A DNA stretch of 64,000 nucleotides from Ophiocordyceps camponoti-saundersi (nom. inval.) (taxonomy: Eukaryota; Ascomycota; Sordariomycetes; Hypocreales; Ophiocordycipitaceae). A model generated the notes under the pieces. That model was given only the letters and a program-made list of their open reading frames with translations. It was not told where the DNA came from and did not search any database. Every line of letters starts with the position of its first letter. Within the stretch, counting starts at the first letter, position 1. Where the stretch lies: NCBI GenBank assembly GCA_003339415.1, contig PDHQ01000093.1:1-64000 (forward strand). Direction: 5' to 3'. The translations under genes and the position numbers were made by a program. Shown piece by piece: positions 1 to 11,586 of this stretch.

Positions 1-420
1 CTTTTTTTATTAATCTTTTTTATAATCTTATATTATTATTATTATAATTTTAACTTATTATATAATATATTATAATTTTATAATATTACTTTATTTTTTT
101 TACTTATTAATATTTTTTATTTTTTTTTACTTTTCTTAACTTTTTATAAAAGTAATTATACTTAAAAACCTTTTTATATTACTTACCTTTTTCTTTCTTT
201 TATTTAAAATATTAAATAATTATATTTTTAAAAAAAATTATAAAAATTATAAACTCGTGATTTAAATTATCTCTAAAAAAATCACTTATAAGTGATTTTT
301 TCACGCTAGTGATTTAAATTATAAAAAATCACTTACTAAGCAAAAATCGGTGATTTAAATCACGAAAAATCACATCACTCATGAGTGATTTTTTAACCCC
401 GTGATTTTTTTCGAACCCTG
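1..420. repeat. AT-rich RIP-like repeat edge with GTGATTT/AAATCAC array
   Basis: Positions 1-250 are almost pure A/T and have no usable reading frame. Positions about 255-410 hold six copies of GTGATTT and four of its complement AAATCAC, several paired as small palindromes (for example around 279-297 and 349-363). Dense subterminal motif arrays of this kind are common near the ends of fungal DNA transposons, but no transposase is visible, so the element type is not settled. The repeat probably continues left of the window. AT content drops abruptly after about 420. Confidence 0.55.
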
Positions 421-1148
421 ATAATATATAATACATTCATACCTCTAGTATAGGAGGGCGCTACAGTTCATGTCACGTCGTGGCATCTTCGCCAAGAAAC
501 GTCTAGACCTTTTGACACGGTCGTAGAGGAAGAACATGTTGTGTGGCCTACCCTATAGCCAGGCTCCCCTAGTTTGTCAGCTCTGCCGGCCCTATCTATT
601 TCCTGAGCCTAGCCTGGGTTTCTAGGTACCTACCTACCAGGTAGCCACAAACACTTAGCACTACCTAAGCAGTCATCACTAGCAGCATCAGGAACATCAT
701 CACACTCATCAGGCAATGCCCTTCCCTCAGCTCCATGTACATAGGTATGTACATATGTACAACATTGGTTCTGGCGCCTGACGCCCCACCCATTTTGAGG
801 AAGTTTGTTGGCCTTCCGGAATCAACAACGGAGGAGTCAGATGGAGATGATAAAAATGAGTCTGAGACGTCGTCTGAGGAACAAACCTCTGAAATCGAAA
901 ACGAGACGTTAAACTAGATTATCAGCGTCGACCTAGGCAGGTTAAAAAAACTGCAGCTATCTAGATATATTATTATTAGCTCAGACTTTGCATCATTCGT
1001 GCACGACCCGATTACTTTATTCGTTAGCTATGCCCTAAGATTAATAAGGCAAACTATATATACCTAGACTTAGACAGACTTCCACATAAACTATGCCCTT
1101 GCTTCTTACTACTATCACCTCGTCGATTCTGACCTTCTTTGCATGTCA
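421..1148. other. Intergenic stretch, no supported gene
   Basis: Mixed-composition DNA with short TACCTACC/GTACAT repeats. A 60-codon open frame at 735-917 ends in an acidic Ser/Glu-rich tail; it could be a fragment of a retroelement polyprotein linker, but nothing confirms it. No RNA gene was recognised. Confidence 0.4.
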
Positions 1149-2045
1149 TCAACCGGACGCCGGGTGCAACATGTGATAGATTCGACGCAATGCCGCCCGA
1201 TAAATCTGGCGTCTAAAGTATCCGATTTGAACTGCCGTCATGCTTTCAATCGCAGGCAGGTCATCAGGAGGGTTTTGGACATAATCGTCAACCTTAAGCG
1301 TTAAGCTGCAGAAGTCTTGTGGAGGCGTTCGGGCTAAGGTAAAGAACATGACGCCGACGTCGTTAGCGATTAGGAATAGCTCCTTTGGGGTATACGGGTA
1401 TGTGGGCGGGTACCACAACTCGAGGGCATCCGCTTCGGAGATTCCCCATAACTTGGCAATGCGAGGTGTGACAACTTCATTTTCTTCCTTTGTCCAGGCT
1501 ATAGCCCCGTGGTACCGACCTACTCCTCTCGATAATGTCTATTTTTTCACGATACCTTCTGCTACTGCCGCCGCTGCTACCGCCGCTGTTGACGATGGCG
1601 ATGACGATACCTCTTTGCCGCCGCTAGCGCTGCTACTACTACTACTGCTAACGACTATCACCACTGCCGCCGCCGCCGCCGCCGGCGCTGCTACTGCTTT
1701 TGAGAGAAGAATACCTGCCGCCTTCGCCGTTGCCGATGCCTCTGTTTTTTTCTGTCTTTTAGGTCGTCGTGCCCGGGCCGGAGTGCCCTTTGTCTTCTGT
1801 TTTGTCTGGCCTGTGTGCCTCTGTTCCGGCTGTCTGCCGTGTGTCGTTTGGGCCGGAGTGCCCCTATTCTTTTTCTTCGAGGATCGCGAGACCGATAGGC
1901 CAGCTTCTTCTTCTTCTTCTTCTTCTTTTGCTGCTGAAAATTGGGTGAAAAACTTGGTGGCGGCCTGTGGAGGCAGGCGCCGGGGAGCCTGATTAGGGTT
2001 TAAATTGGCACGTACCGGCCGGGTCAGACTTATCGTGGACATCAT
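1149..2045 (-). pseudogene. Hypothetical protein gene with one in-frame TAG (possible RIP nonsense mutation)
   Basis: Read on the minus strand from ATG 2045, a 168-codon frame ends at TAG (1539-1541). The same frame then stays open for about 130 more codons to the stop at 1149, so the two parts look like one gene of about 298 codons with a single premature stop. The N-terminal half is low complexity: a Glu run, Lys/Arg-rich segments, then Ala and Ser runs. The C-terminal part is ordinary-looking (WTKEEN, then WYPPTYPYTPKELF). I recognise no family. TAG here is one CpA-to-TpA change from CAG, the RIP context, and RIP-damaged repeats lie on both sides. A very short intron removing the stop (31-36 nt by the nearest GT/AG pairs) is a less likely alternative. 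Confidence 0.55.
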
Positions 2046-2286
2046 CCTTTACATCCCCTTTTTGGAGGCCTACTAAATTGACTCTCTTTGGCCGACGCGT
2101 CTGCTATTCTGTTCATCTAACATACAAAAGATGTGAGTGTACACAAACATACATAGCAGATAGTATTACGCAGTTATACACATACATATGTATTATCCGT
2201 AAATACATATGTATTTGTATACAAACATGATTGCTCGTCATCATATCCAATTTTTCCCAGCTCGTGTCGTTGACGTTTCCCACTCA

Positions 2287-3666
2287 CTACAAATACGGCT
2301 CCAGCCTCGCCTTGAGCTCCCTGACAGTGACCGCGCGCCGAGGGCCCCCCGATCGACGGCCCTTGCGCGGCGGCATCAAAACTTGGTCAACCACCTGAAT
2401 GACGCCGTTCTTGGCGACACCGTCCCGAACAGAGATGTGAGCGAAGCCGTTTACGCGAACGGCGGAGAAGCCACCCAGACGGGCTATATCGACACCAATG
2501 CGAGAGTCTCCAAGTAGCGTTGGTAGATCGTAGTGCTCACGCTCGAGGCCCTCCGCAGATGGATGGCCTGCTGTGTCATCGGTCGTCTCGTCGTAGAAGG
2601 CGTCGGTGTAGAGCGTGGCGTTGGGCGATATGTGATACTTTAGCAACGCCCGCAAATAGCGACGGCCCTTGGACGTGTTGAAGAGAAACGCGTTGGCTTT
2701 GGGGCCGAGCCGGCCGAAGGCATTGTTGCTTGGAGCGAAGACAGTGCTGCCGTTCAGGGTGAGGTGATGGACGTAATCAACAAAATCCGTCTTCTCGTAT
2801 GCCAGTAGTAGCGTCGAGAACTGGCTTGGGAAGAGGGAGAGGATACGGCCGACCATGAAGGGGGGGATGAGAATGTGGTTTACGGCGTGGATGATACCAT
2901 TAGAGGCTTCCTATATTCAAATTAATTGAGGCGGGAAAGACAGGGGGGGGGGCAAAAGGAGAGCAGCGAAGTCAGTTCAGGGTTGGCATTGCGAAAGACG
3001 TACAATGTTGATAGCCACGACCTTGCTGTAAAAGTTGAGCTCAACCCCGCCGAGACCGATGCTCGTCCGCAGCCGCTGCGGCTCACCACCCAGCAGCTCC
3101 TCTTCGAGAGCGGTAGGTACCGTGTGGGTGTGCAATATCCTGCCGGCCGGGTAACGGCCGAGTCCGACGTGATATCTGAGTACACGCTCGACGAGGCCGC
3201 GTCCCGGGCGGTGGCCATCTGGCAGGCCGCGGAAGGCCTCGTTGGTGGGCACGAAAAGCGTCACGTCGCGGCTAGACGAGCCATTGAGTAGCCTCACCAC
3301 GTCCGGGTGGTCGTCGACGATATCGGCAAACCGAGACGTGTGCTCACAGCCGCGGATCAGCTCGTAGACGCTATGGTCGCGGCCGCTGCCGGCCAGCGAG
3401 TCGGCCAGCTCTGTCGAAAGCCGCGGGTGGCGTGCGCCCTGTAAAACGTCGACGGCAGCGCTGTCGACGGCGCCCGCGAGCCGGTCCACGGCATGGCTCA
3501 GCAGCGAAGATACCTGGGGTACCAACGGGCCGCGAGCGAAGGACGCCTCATCAGCCTCGTAATCTATCGACCCGGACAGAGGCACCTGCTCCCCGTCCGA
3601 GGCAGCAACGACGACCACGGAGGCCCCAATGAGGAGGCCGAGAACAGACGTGAGGTTGGACCTCAT
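2287..3666 (-). CDS. Secreted protein with two fasciclin (FAS1) domains
   Basis: Model: complement(join(2287..2910,3004..3666)), 428 aa. The start at 3666 opens a clear signal peptide (MRSNLTSVLGLLIGASVVVVAAS). The 93-nt intron begins GTACGT and ends AATATAG; splicing is phase 0 and restores the usual end of a FAS1 domain (INI, then EASNGIIHAVNHILIPP). Domain 1 spans about residues 97-238 (TLFVPTNEAF motif) and domain 2 about 240-400 (TVFAPSNNAF, NGVIQVVDQVLMPP). FAS1 proteins are extracellular or wall-associated and linked to adhesion in other fungi. No GPI-anchor signal is seen at the C-terminus (ends RLEPYL), so free secretion is more likely. Family assignment is firm; the exact role is not known. 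Confidence 0.9.
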
Positions 3667-4177
3667 TATCGCGGGAGGGTTGCTCTGCTTTCCTTTTTCT
3701 TCGTCGTGTTATTAATTCGTATTCTTTGATCTTCTTTCCTTTTGTCTCTCTCTTCCCGTGCTCAGCAAGACCCAGAAGATAACGCGACAAGTTCTCAGAC
3801 CCGAGAGGCGGGGGAAGCGTGGATAAAATGGCACCTTGTGTCACCCCGGACCGTCCGGAAGCTGACCGGGAGGCAACGGAAGTCCTAGCGTAGCCTCGAT
3901 CGACAGCCAGTAACCACGCGGGGGAGATAAGCAGTAACGACAAACAAACAACGGACGAGCCGATGAGGTCCGGCTCCGTGCTGTCCGAAGGCAGGGAGGA
4001 GCCAACCCGAGAAAGTCTTAGAGCCCCGAGCAATGCTTCCAGGATGATGCCTGTGCGCTAATAAGGAAGCTTTTCGCCCGCGGGGAAACGGCTCCATGTG
4101 CTAGCTGGCAGCTACATATGTGCCTAAGTAGTATGTAGTTGGTTATATGTGTACGTCTGTGGTCTCGCATGGTGGCT
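3667..4177. other. Upstream region of the FAS1 gene
   Basis: 511 bp between the FAS1 start codon and the Copia insertion. It contains T-rich and C/T-rich stretches and would include the FAS1 promoter. Antisense open frames here (3551-4097) have no coding features. The Copia insertion lies about 0.5 kb upstream of the FAS1 start. Confidence 0.4.
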
Positions 4178-4182
4178 GTAGG

Positions 4183-4346
4183 TATTGAGGCACGCACTCT
4201 GTCACGGATCGGGCAGTGATATTGCTGATGCTCAGTCTAACTCTAGTGGCCCCTCCATACTAATTTTGGTGTGTCTAACACACTGACCTGACCGGGCTCA
4301 AGCCCTGAGTGGGGCATAGCCTAGACATAGGGTATGTCACACAACA
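4183..4346 (-). repeat. Copia-1 3' LTR (element sense)
   Basis: 164 bp. It differs from the other LTR at six positions, all transitions in CpA/TpG context. Termini were probably TGTTG...CAACA; at one end the ancestral TGTTG has become TATTG here and TATTA in the partner. Confidence 0.93.
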
Positions 4347-7300
4347 CCGCCCCTAAGGCCGGGCAGGCCAAAGAACAACTATCGTGATATTATTTCTTAG
4401 TATTTAGGCCACTAGAGCCGCCCCTGTTCCTTAGCATAGCTAAATTTAGCTGGCGTACGAACTGCTGATGCTTGTTCGCCTGCAGACCCTTCGTAAGGCC
4501 GTCTACAATTATATTTTCCGTGCCGATCTGCTATAGATTAAAGAAGCCTATCTAATGCCTCTAGATAATCTATTTATATCGCAAATTAATATGCCTAGTG
4601 CGTACCTTATTAAGCGGGTTAATTATAGCTAACCTCGCGTTCTAGCTATTAGTAAATATTACGAGAGGCCTCTTTTATTCGTAGCTAGCGTCTCGAATAA
4701 CGTTAGAGAGCTAGATCGTTATAAGCCTAGCGGGCGTAAGGGCTATAAATTCGGCCTCTATGCTGCTTATAGTGATAAGGGTCTGACGCTTTAAGCGCTA
4801 CGCGATAGGGCTACTAGCGAGGAAGATAACGAACCTGGCCGTTAAGGCGCGGGTTGCCTGATCGTCCGCGAACGATACGTCGGAATATACGCGAAGCTAA
4901 AGGTCCTTGCTATATGCCGCTCCTCTAAGTATGATGCTAAGAGACGGCGTGCCGCGTAGATAGCGGAAAAGGTGCTTTATCGCAGCTAGATAGGCGTGAG
5001 TTATATAGGAATTTGCCTCCGATAGCTTCTTCACGCTATACGTAATATCGGGCCTTATGCCTAGGGCTAGCTAATTAAGGCTGCCCGTTCGTTTCTGCTA
5101 TATCGTGGCCTCTATCGTAATCTCGGCCTCTTTCTAGTCGTAAGGAATTATATGCTTCGTCGGCCACGGCGTCTTCGTGGGCTTTAAATCGTCGGTATCG
5201 AATAGCTCGAGAATCTTATTAGTGAAGGAGGTTTAATATACTCGAATAGTGCGGGCCTAACGATCGCGATCGAACTCAAGGCTAAGGAATTCCTAAGGCT
5301 CTCTAAGGTATTTAACCTCGTATAATTTATCGAGAATTACGGCCTTATTATTAATCTATACTTGCGTTAGTGCTATAAGGAGGATATTATCTATATAAAG
5401 AACGAGGAGGCTGCTATTAGCGTGGCGATAGAGGCATAACTCGGAGTCGAGTCGTTCAAATCCGCGACTAGCTAGATTTTTAGCTGCACGCTCGAACCAC
5501 TAGCGCGGCGAGGCACGATAACTATAAAGGGCCCTCTTTAGGCGGCAAACGCGCCCTAACTTATCCTTAAAGCCGTGAGGCTATTCGATAAAGATATCTT
5601 TATCTAACTTAGCGTTAATAAAGGTATTTATAACGTTAAACTTAGCCTATTTAAGGTCTTATGTTGTAATAAGCGTAAGGAAGATTCTGACGGATAATTA
5701 ATACGCTACCGCTGCGTATAGATCCTCGATAGGTTAATCTATAGGATCGCGATCTCCGCGAATAACCTAGCGGGCCTTCGCTATCGGATCTGCGCCCTTA
5801 ATAGGCTTCTCTATATATACCTATCGCCTAGGAAGGGTCTTAGCATCGTGAGGCTTAGGAACGAGTTCCTAGGCGCCCTTCTAGTGCAGCTTATCGAGTT
5901 CTTTCTTTATCGCGGGTACCTATCGTTTATCGAATTCGGGTAGCTTCTTCGCAGCACGATAATTACTTAGGGCATAACCTATAAAGGTTTCCGCAGCTAG
6001 AGCTAAGAGAATTATTATAGGCGCCTAATTAATATATTTATCCTTATCTGTAAAGGAAACGTGCGGCGGAGGCGGCTTAAGAATGCTATTTGCGGCTAAA
6101 TTAGCCTATGCGAGCCTCTTTAATCGCCTCGTGGGCTTGGTGCTATAGATCTCTTCCGTTAAACGACGCTTGCGGCGTTATTGCGTTGATTCTGTCGAGG
6201 CAGAAGATAGGGTTGACGCCTCGCGCTCGCGTAAATGTTAAGAAGGTCGTTCTTTAGGCATCAGATCGGTTAGCTAAAGGTTCTATAGGTTGCTAGCTAA
6301 TTCGTTAGGATTATCACGATTATTAGTATCGTGAACCTAGCCGCTAGGAAGATTCGAGGTTATAGGCGCTATCGGTAGTAGTTATGCCTCTTTATTAATT
6401 TCCTCGATAGATCGAAGAAGCGTATTCCTATCGAAAAACGGGCGCGGTGCCTCTCTGCCTCGATAAGGCGTGGGATTCGGTGAGAGAAGGTGCGAAGAGT
6501 ATCCCTTAGGCGTTTTAAAACGCTCTTTTAATAGCCTTATAAATTCCTCTTAAATGTTCGAATTCGACGTATCTGATAATCCGGCTATAGCAGTTAAATG
6601 TTTCCTCGATTGTTTTTTAATGCTCGATATATTAGAGGACTATGAAACGTTAATGCCGCTAGTTTAGCTATAGGAAGTTTTCTCTTTCTCCCTATAAGGA
6701 AGAATAATAGGTTTAAATTCGATAATTTTACCTTTTTCTTCTAAATAAGCCTTAAATTCGACTAATAGGTCCTCTTTAACGGCAGGGGCACCGGCACGAT
6801 TAATAAAGCGCATATCTCGTGTACGAATAACGATCTCTTAATTAGGAAGCTAAATCTTAAAGATATGGCTATATAGGCCCTTAATGCCGACGAGATGACC
6901 CTTCTAGGCTCGAGGAGCTATTTTCTCTAACCTCACGATCTTCTCTTTCGGCTTTATCACGTATGCCGTATAGCCCTAGGCGTGCAGGTGGCTAATATTA
7001 TATTTGTAGGGCAGATTGAGCGTCTTTATAACCTTCTCGAGAGGGCTCTCTTTGCCTTTCGTAGGCAGTAAATTCGTAATATACGCTGCTATCGATATAT
7101 AATACGGCTAGAGGGTTACGGGAAGCTATGTATATAGATAAATAGCTCTTACTATCGTTAAAAGCGTTCTGCCGGCTCTCTCTACAAGACCGTTTTATTA
7201 AGGGTTATATGGGGTCGAATAACGTAGAACGAATCTATCCTGAAAAGCCTAGGCCTTAATTACCTCGCTCTTAAACTCCTATGCGTTATCGAAAGCTATC

Positions 7301-9336
7301 GTGGCCATAGGAATTCCTCTAGAAGAGGCATTAACCTGTCTTTTCTATCTACGAAGAAGCTTAAAAGCCTGACCCTTTAAGTTAGTAGCTATCGTCTAGT
7401 AGAATCTCGTGAAGGCGTCGATTCTGTGCAGAGAATAGCGGGCGCCGCCTATTCCTAGTAGGTTATATTCGATAATATCCTAAAAAATAATATCGAGGAA
7501 CCTCGTAGGCCTTGCTAGCGAATCCCTACTAATTATAGTATCGGCTTTGGCAAATTAATAGGCCTCGCACGAAAAGCCTTTAATAGTGTTTTTATCGATT
7601 AGAATCCTTACCTTCTAATAGGCTAGGGTTACCTTCTCTTTGCCGGCGTATGCAAGGCGCTCGTGTATAATGGCAAAATTAGCCTTTAAGCCCTTCCTTA
7701 GCGATTTATATAGCAAAGCAGCGAATACCTCGATTATAGTTTAATCGCCGCCCGCAGCGGTAGCACGAATAACTCGAAGTCGATCGTTAAGACGGCAAAT
7801 ACGCTCTTTAGTGCCTCTTTTAATAAGGAAATTCGTTTTAAGGTCGGCGATAACGCCCTTTTCCTTTAGAACGCTTATGCTTATTAAATTCGCTTAAATA
7901 TTAGGGTAATAAAAGGCCTGCGATAGAATTATCGAATTGCCGTTAGGTAGGTTTATCTTAACCCTGCCCTCTCCCTAAGGCTGCAGATCTCCGCCGTTAG
8001 CGGCGCGGAAAGGGTCGATCACGGTATTCTTATAGATCTCGATAAACTATTTTAAGTCGTTAAATATATAGCCTCCGGCTCCAGAGTCGTATATAACATT
8101 ATCTCGAGTAACGCTAGGGCTAGTAGCTATAAGTTCGTACGTCTATCTAGCCTTCGTGATAGCTTCTAATGCCGCGATCTGCTTCTATTAATACTAATCT
8201 CTTAGGGGTAGGCGTAGCTCTAGATATAACCTCTAGCAATTTTCTTCCTTATAAGGCTTACTGCCCTCGGGAATAAAGTATCTATAATTAAGATATTGTC
8301 CTTTCTAGCTTTCTTAAGCGGGAGAAGAGGCTCTGCCACTATGATTTCCGCGGCCACGGCCTTTACCGCGGCCTCGACCTCTTCCTCGGGCGTTATCTCG
8401 CTTTTCGTCTTGCTTTTTCGTATTCTAATCTACGGAAAAGGTATCTTTCTTCTTATTATCGACGAGCTTAGCGTGATTCTAGAAGAAACCTAGGACCTCG
8501 TCCTTCGTCGGGGGCTTCTATTTAGCTAGCTTATATATCTAATCTTCGTATCGGGAAGGCATAACGGTTTTAATAGCGTTAATCGCAGCGCCGACGAACT
8601 ATTCCTCGTAGGGTTCCTTTATTATAACGCAGAGTTAACTCTATAGGAGATTAAGGCGTCTTACGAAGGCACCGAATATCGTGAAGTTCTCCGCCTTTAT
8701 AGTATATATTTCCTTTATAATTAACGAGAAAGTGACTCTCGGAGCTATATTACATTTCTTCTTAACGGCTATAAAGGTCTAATATGCTAATTAATTCGAA
8801 TTCTAGCCGCTATCGCGAATTCCGAGGATTATCGTAGGCTCGCAATAGTATATAATAAGACGACGGCAATAGACTTCCTCGTCCTGCTATTTCTCTATAG
8901 CCTCGATATTCGTATCTGCAGGTTTGCCGCTATTAGGCTCGTTAATATGCCGAAGTAGTCGAAATTGCTTAATCGCTATTCTAATTAATATCTCCTAATA
9001 CTGCTAATTCTCTTAGCCCTTTAGCTTCTCTATACCTATTAGGATCGCTCCTATCTCTATATTCTTTAATAAGGTTATCGTAACCTTCTTTTATAGCCTA
9101 AATAGGCTCCTTATTGCCTAAATAGGCAGTATTTTCCTTAGCGAGGCTTATCTTAGCTCTTTTTAGCTAAAATAGTCTTCTATAGACCGGGTTAGGTATA
9201 TTACCTACCTAAAATAGTAGCGTCGGTAATATAGTGGCGTCTGCTATAGCTAAGCGGATCCTAAATAGGATTTCTTATAAGGAATATCGATTATTATCGT
9301 GAAAAACGCGCAATTCAGCGCGACGGGCGCATAACC

Positions 9337-9500
9337 TATTAAGGCACGCACTCTATCACGGATCGGGCAGTGATATTGCTGATGCTCAGTCTAACTCTAG
9401 TGGCCCCTCTATACTAATTTTGGTGTGTCTAACACACTGACCTGACCGGGCTCAAGCCCTGAGTGGGGCACAGCCTAGACACAGGGTGTGTCACACAACA
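9337..9500 (-). repeat. Copia-1 5' LTR (element sense)
   Basis: 164 bp, ending at 9500 immediately before the GTAGG duplication. On the minus strand it starts TGTTGTGTGACAC and is followed by the putative primer-binding site. No in-frame gene overlaps it. Confidence 0.93.
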
Positions 9501-9505
9501 GTAGG

Positions 9506-10623
9506 TTAGTAGGTACCTACCTAGCTACCAGGTACCTAGTACGGATAGTCAGGCTGACGTCAGTATTCCCATTCTCTCTCCTATGCCCTCTCTCTTCTTC
9601 TCCTCTTCCCCCCCCCCCTCTCTCTTGCTTTCTCTCTCTTCACTCCCCTCTCTTCTTGTCTGCCGTATATGTATCGTGATTCGTATATGACCTCTCGCTT
9701 GCAGACCGATCCTTTAGGACTGACACTAGCAAAAGACTCTATTTGTTTCTTTAGGGAAATGTACAACATACAATAAACCTTGATTTCAATCCTCGACGTG
9801 GTGATTATGTGCCCGCATATGTACATATATGTATGTACGGATTATGTAGGTAAAAAAAACTCACCATCCATCGTGGCCATAAACCTGACGAGACCTAGTC
9901 AGGGTTGCCGTAAGCGCTACAGTGCAGCTTACGGCAGTCTAACCCTCTCTAGCCGTGCCGTGCGACCTCACACGCAAGACTGACGCGGCGGCTGAGCCAT
10001 GCGTGACCCGGGGGTGCTGCCTGTGCTGGTGGCGAGGACGCGCCGAGCGAGACAGCTTGAGGTTGGGTGAGGGGCGGTGACACAAGGAAAAAGAAACAGG
10101 GCATAATGGACACCTTTGGTCCGGCCGAAGGCGGTTCCCGGTCTGGGGGAAAGGCCTCACAGAAGGGAAAGGAGAGGGAAAAAAAGAAACGACGTCGTTG
10201 AATCAGCTCTCTCCGCGGAGTCGAGCGAGCTTTTCCCTCCTCTTCCCGACCTGCAACTCCCAATACTCATATCAGACAAAAGACACGCGACAGCACGACG
10301 AGCCGCAACGAAGGCGGCACTTCGTCTGACCGGCACTGAAGTGAAGCCTGACGCCTGAGCGTGACATCTCCAACCCTCCCCTCCGAAGCCGCTTCGGCCG
10401 GCAGCATAGACCGGACCGACAACGACGCTCTCTTAATCGAGTCATTCTCCTCACTCCCCTGGTCATCCTTTCCCTTCTCCCTCTCCGCCGCCATCAGGCG
10501 TGAGTGCGGTTTGGAGCTGTGTCAGAGGGGAAAAGGGGAGGAGGAAGGCGAATGAGGCGACGGAGAGGAGGAACATAGAGGAAGAGAAATTCAAGGCGTA
10601 CCGTCATCTCCTCAACCGCCACC
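9506..10623. other. Intergenic region upstream of the DUF7053 gene
   Basis: 1.1 kb without a credible gene. It contains a C/T-rich tract (9560-9660), GTACATAT repeats, an inverted repeat at 9902-9946 (separate entry) and, from about 10000, GC-rich sequence that probably is promoter and 5' leader. Small open frames on both strands here are compositionally random. Confidence 0.45.
9902..9946. other. Inverted repeat / potential hairpin
   Basis: Arms GGGTTGCCGTAAGC and GCTTACGGC-(AGTCT)-AACCC flank a 10-base loop. The inner 9-10 bp pair perfectly and the outer GGGTT/AACCC pair after a 5-base bulge. It sits about 0.7 kb upstream of the DUF7053 start codon. It could be an RNA hairpin, a protein-binding palindrome or a small repeat relic; nothing in the sequence decides. 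Confidence 0.5.
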
Positions 10624-11586
10624 ATGGTACTCCGTCGCAAAGTCGCCTATACGGTGGTGACGCCCATTCCCGGCTTCATCCCTCGGCAGCTGGCCCTCGA
10701 CATCCTCCACTCCCATTCCGAGGTCATTACTCTAAACCCGCTCGTTCTTAGTCACCGGCCCGTACCGGCGCCTCGGAACGCCGCGACAGATGAGTATTAC
10801 AGCACATGGTATGAGATTGTCGAGCGCATTCAGTGTCTGCCGGGCGTCGGCAGCACCATATCCTTCGTCGGCTGCTTCCACGACATGCCTTGGGGGCTGC
10901 AGACGCACGTCTACGCCCCGATGGGTATCGACCTGCGCAATCGTTATCATATCGCTGGTAACCAGCCGGGTATCGAGCAACCCGACGCCCGTCGCGAACT
11001 AGGACTCGATGCCCCGGCCGACGGCTTGTACCTGCGCGAGGATATTGAAATCCGCTGCAACTTTGCGCTGACGTCGTTTGTACGCGCCCAGCTCAAGGCG
11101 GCCAGTCGCGAGATGATCCGGCGCTTCATTAAGAAGGCTGAGCTGCTTGACGCCGGCATTCTGCAAGCTATGATGGACCGCGGTCGCTTGCAAACTGTCA
11201 ACCCAAACGATCGTTCGCGCCCGCTTCCCTCAAACTCATTACTACTGTCGCCTCCGCTGCCCCCGACATCGCCGACGCTGCCGGCGCACAGCAACTCAGT
11301 GTACAAGCGTCTGCCGCCGACTCCGGCTGTGGTGGAGCTACCAGCCGACTCGTGCCCCCCGTCTTCGCCCGGCTATGGAAGCTCTTCTGCCCCATCCACT
11401 GCTCATGATGATGACGACGCCCGCTGGTCTCACGGTCGTCTGAGCCTGTCGCCGGTCGCCACCCGGAGAACGAGCGTCGGTTCCGTCCTCAGCGCCGGAA
11501 GTCATCCCTCCCCCGGGTTTCCGCGCCAGGGCTTTACGGCCGAGTTGCCGGCGCCGGATGAGAGTAAGGAGGTAGCAGCAACTTGA
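10624..11586 (+). CDS. DUF7053 domain protein
   Basis: Single-exon frame of 320 aa. The start has a near-ideal context (GCCACCATGG). Residues about 1-190 match the fungal DUF7053 family as I know it: start MVLRRKVAYTVVTPIP, a WYEIVERIQCLPG stretch, FHDMPWGLQTHVYAP, then LYLREDIEIRCNF and a TSFVRAQLKAASREMIRRF helix near the end. The family resembles START/SRPBCC lipid-binding folds but has no proven function. Residues about 195-320 are Pro/Ser-rich and probably disordered. No signal peptide or membrane segment is seen. It heads a run of plus-strand genes but intergenic gaps above 500 bp argue for independent promoters. Confidence 0.87.
   Translation: MVLRRKVAYTVVTPIPGFIPRQLALDILHSHSEVITLNPLVLSHRPVPAPRNAATDEYYSTWYEIVERIQCLPGVGSTISFVGCFHDMPWGLQTHVYAPMGIDLRNRYHIAGNQPGIEQPDARRELGLDAPADGLYLREDIEIRCNFALTSFVRAQLKAASREMIRRFIKKAELLDAGILQAMMDRGRLQTVNPNDRSRPLPSNSLLLSPPLPPTSPTLPAHSNSVYKRLPPTPAVVELPADSCPPSSPGYGSSSAPSTAHDDDDARWSHGRLSLSPVATRRTSVGSVLSAGSHPSPGFPRQGFTAELPAPDESKEVAAT

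Larger units (their letters stand above)
4183..9500 (-). mobile_element. Ty1/Copia LTR retrotransposon, complete but RIP-degraded
   Basis: A 5318-bp element flanked by target duplication GTAGG (4178-4182 and 9501-9505). The internal region reads on the minus strand: a Gly/Arg-rich gag-like stretch near 8300-8400, an integrase-type CEAC zinc motif damaged to CEAY near 7568, the reverse-transcriptase YVDD box decayed to LYIDNILL (5381-5406), and an RNase H motif EAEFIAL (4741-4766). Next to the upstream LTR (minus sense) lies GGTTATGCGCCCG, which resembles the half-tRNA-iMet primer site of Drosophila copia. A purine tract AGGGGCGG abuts the other LTR. Stops TAA and TAG interrupt every frame. 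Order integrase before RT confirms Copia. The element is inactive. Confidence 0.93.

Noticed and set aside
1348..1992. 214-codon plus-strand frame opposite the minus-strand gene
   Set aside because: Ala/Phe/Ser runs are the mirror of the minus-strand low-complexity repeats; the minus frame continues into non-repetitive protein.
5440..5480. tRNA-like TTCAAATCC string within Copia-1
   Set aside because: No acceptor, D or anticodon stems can be folded around it; it lies in the RT relic.
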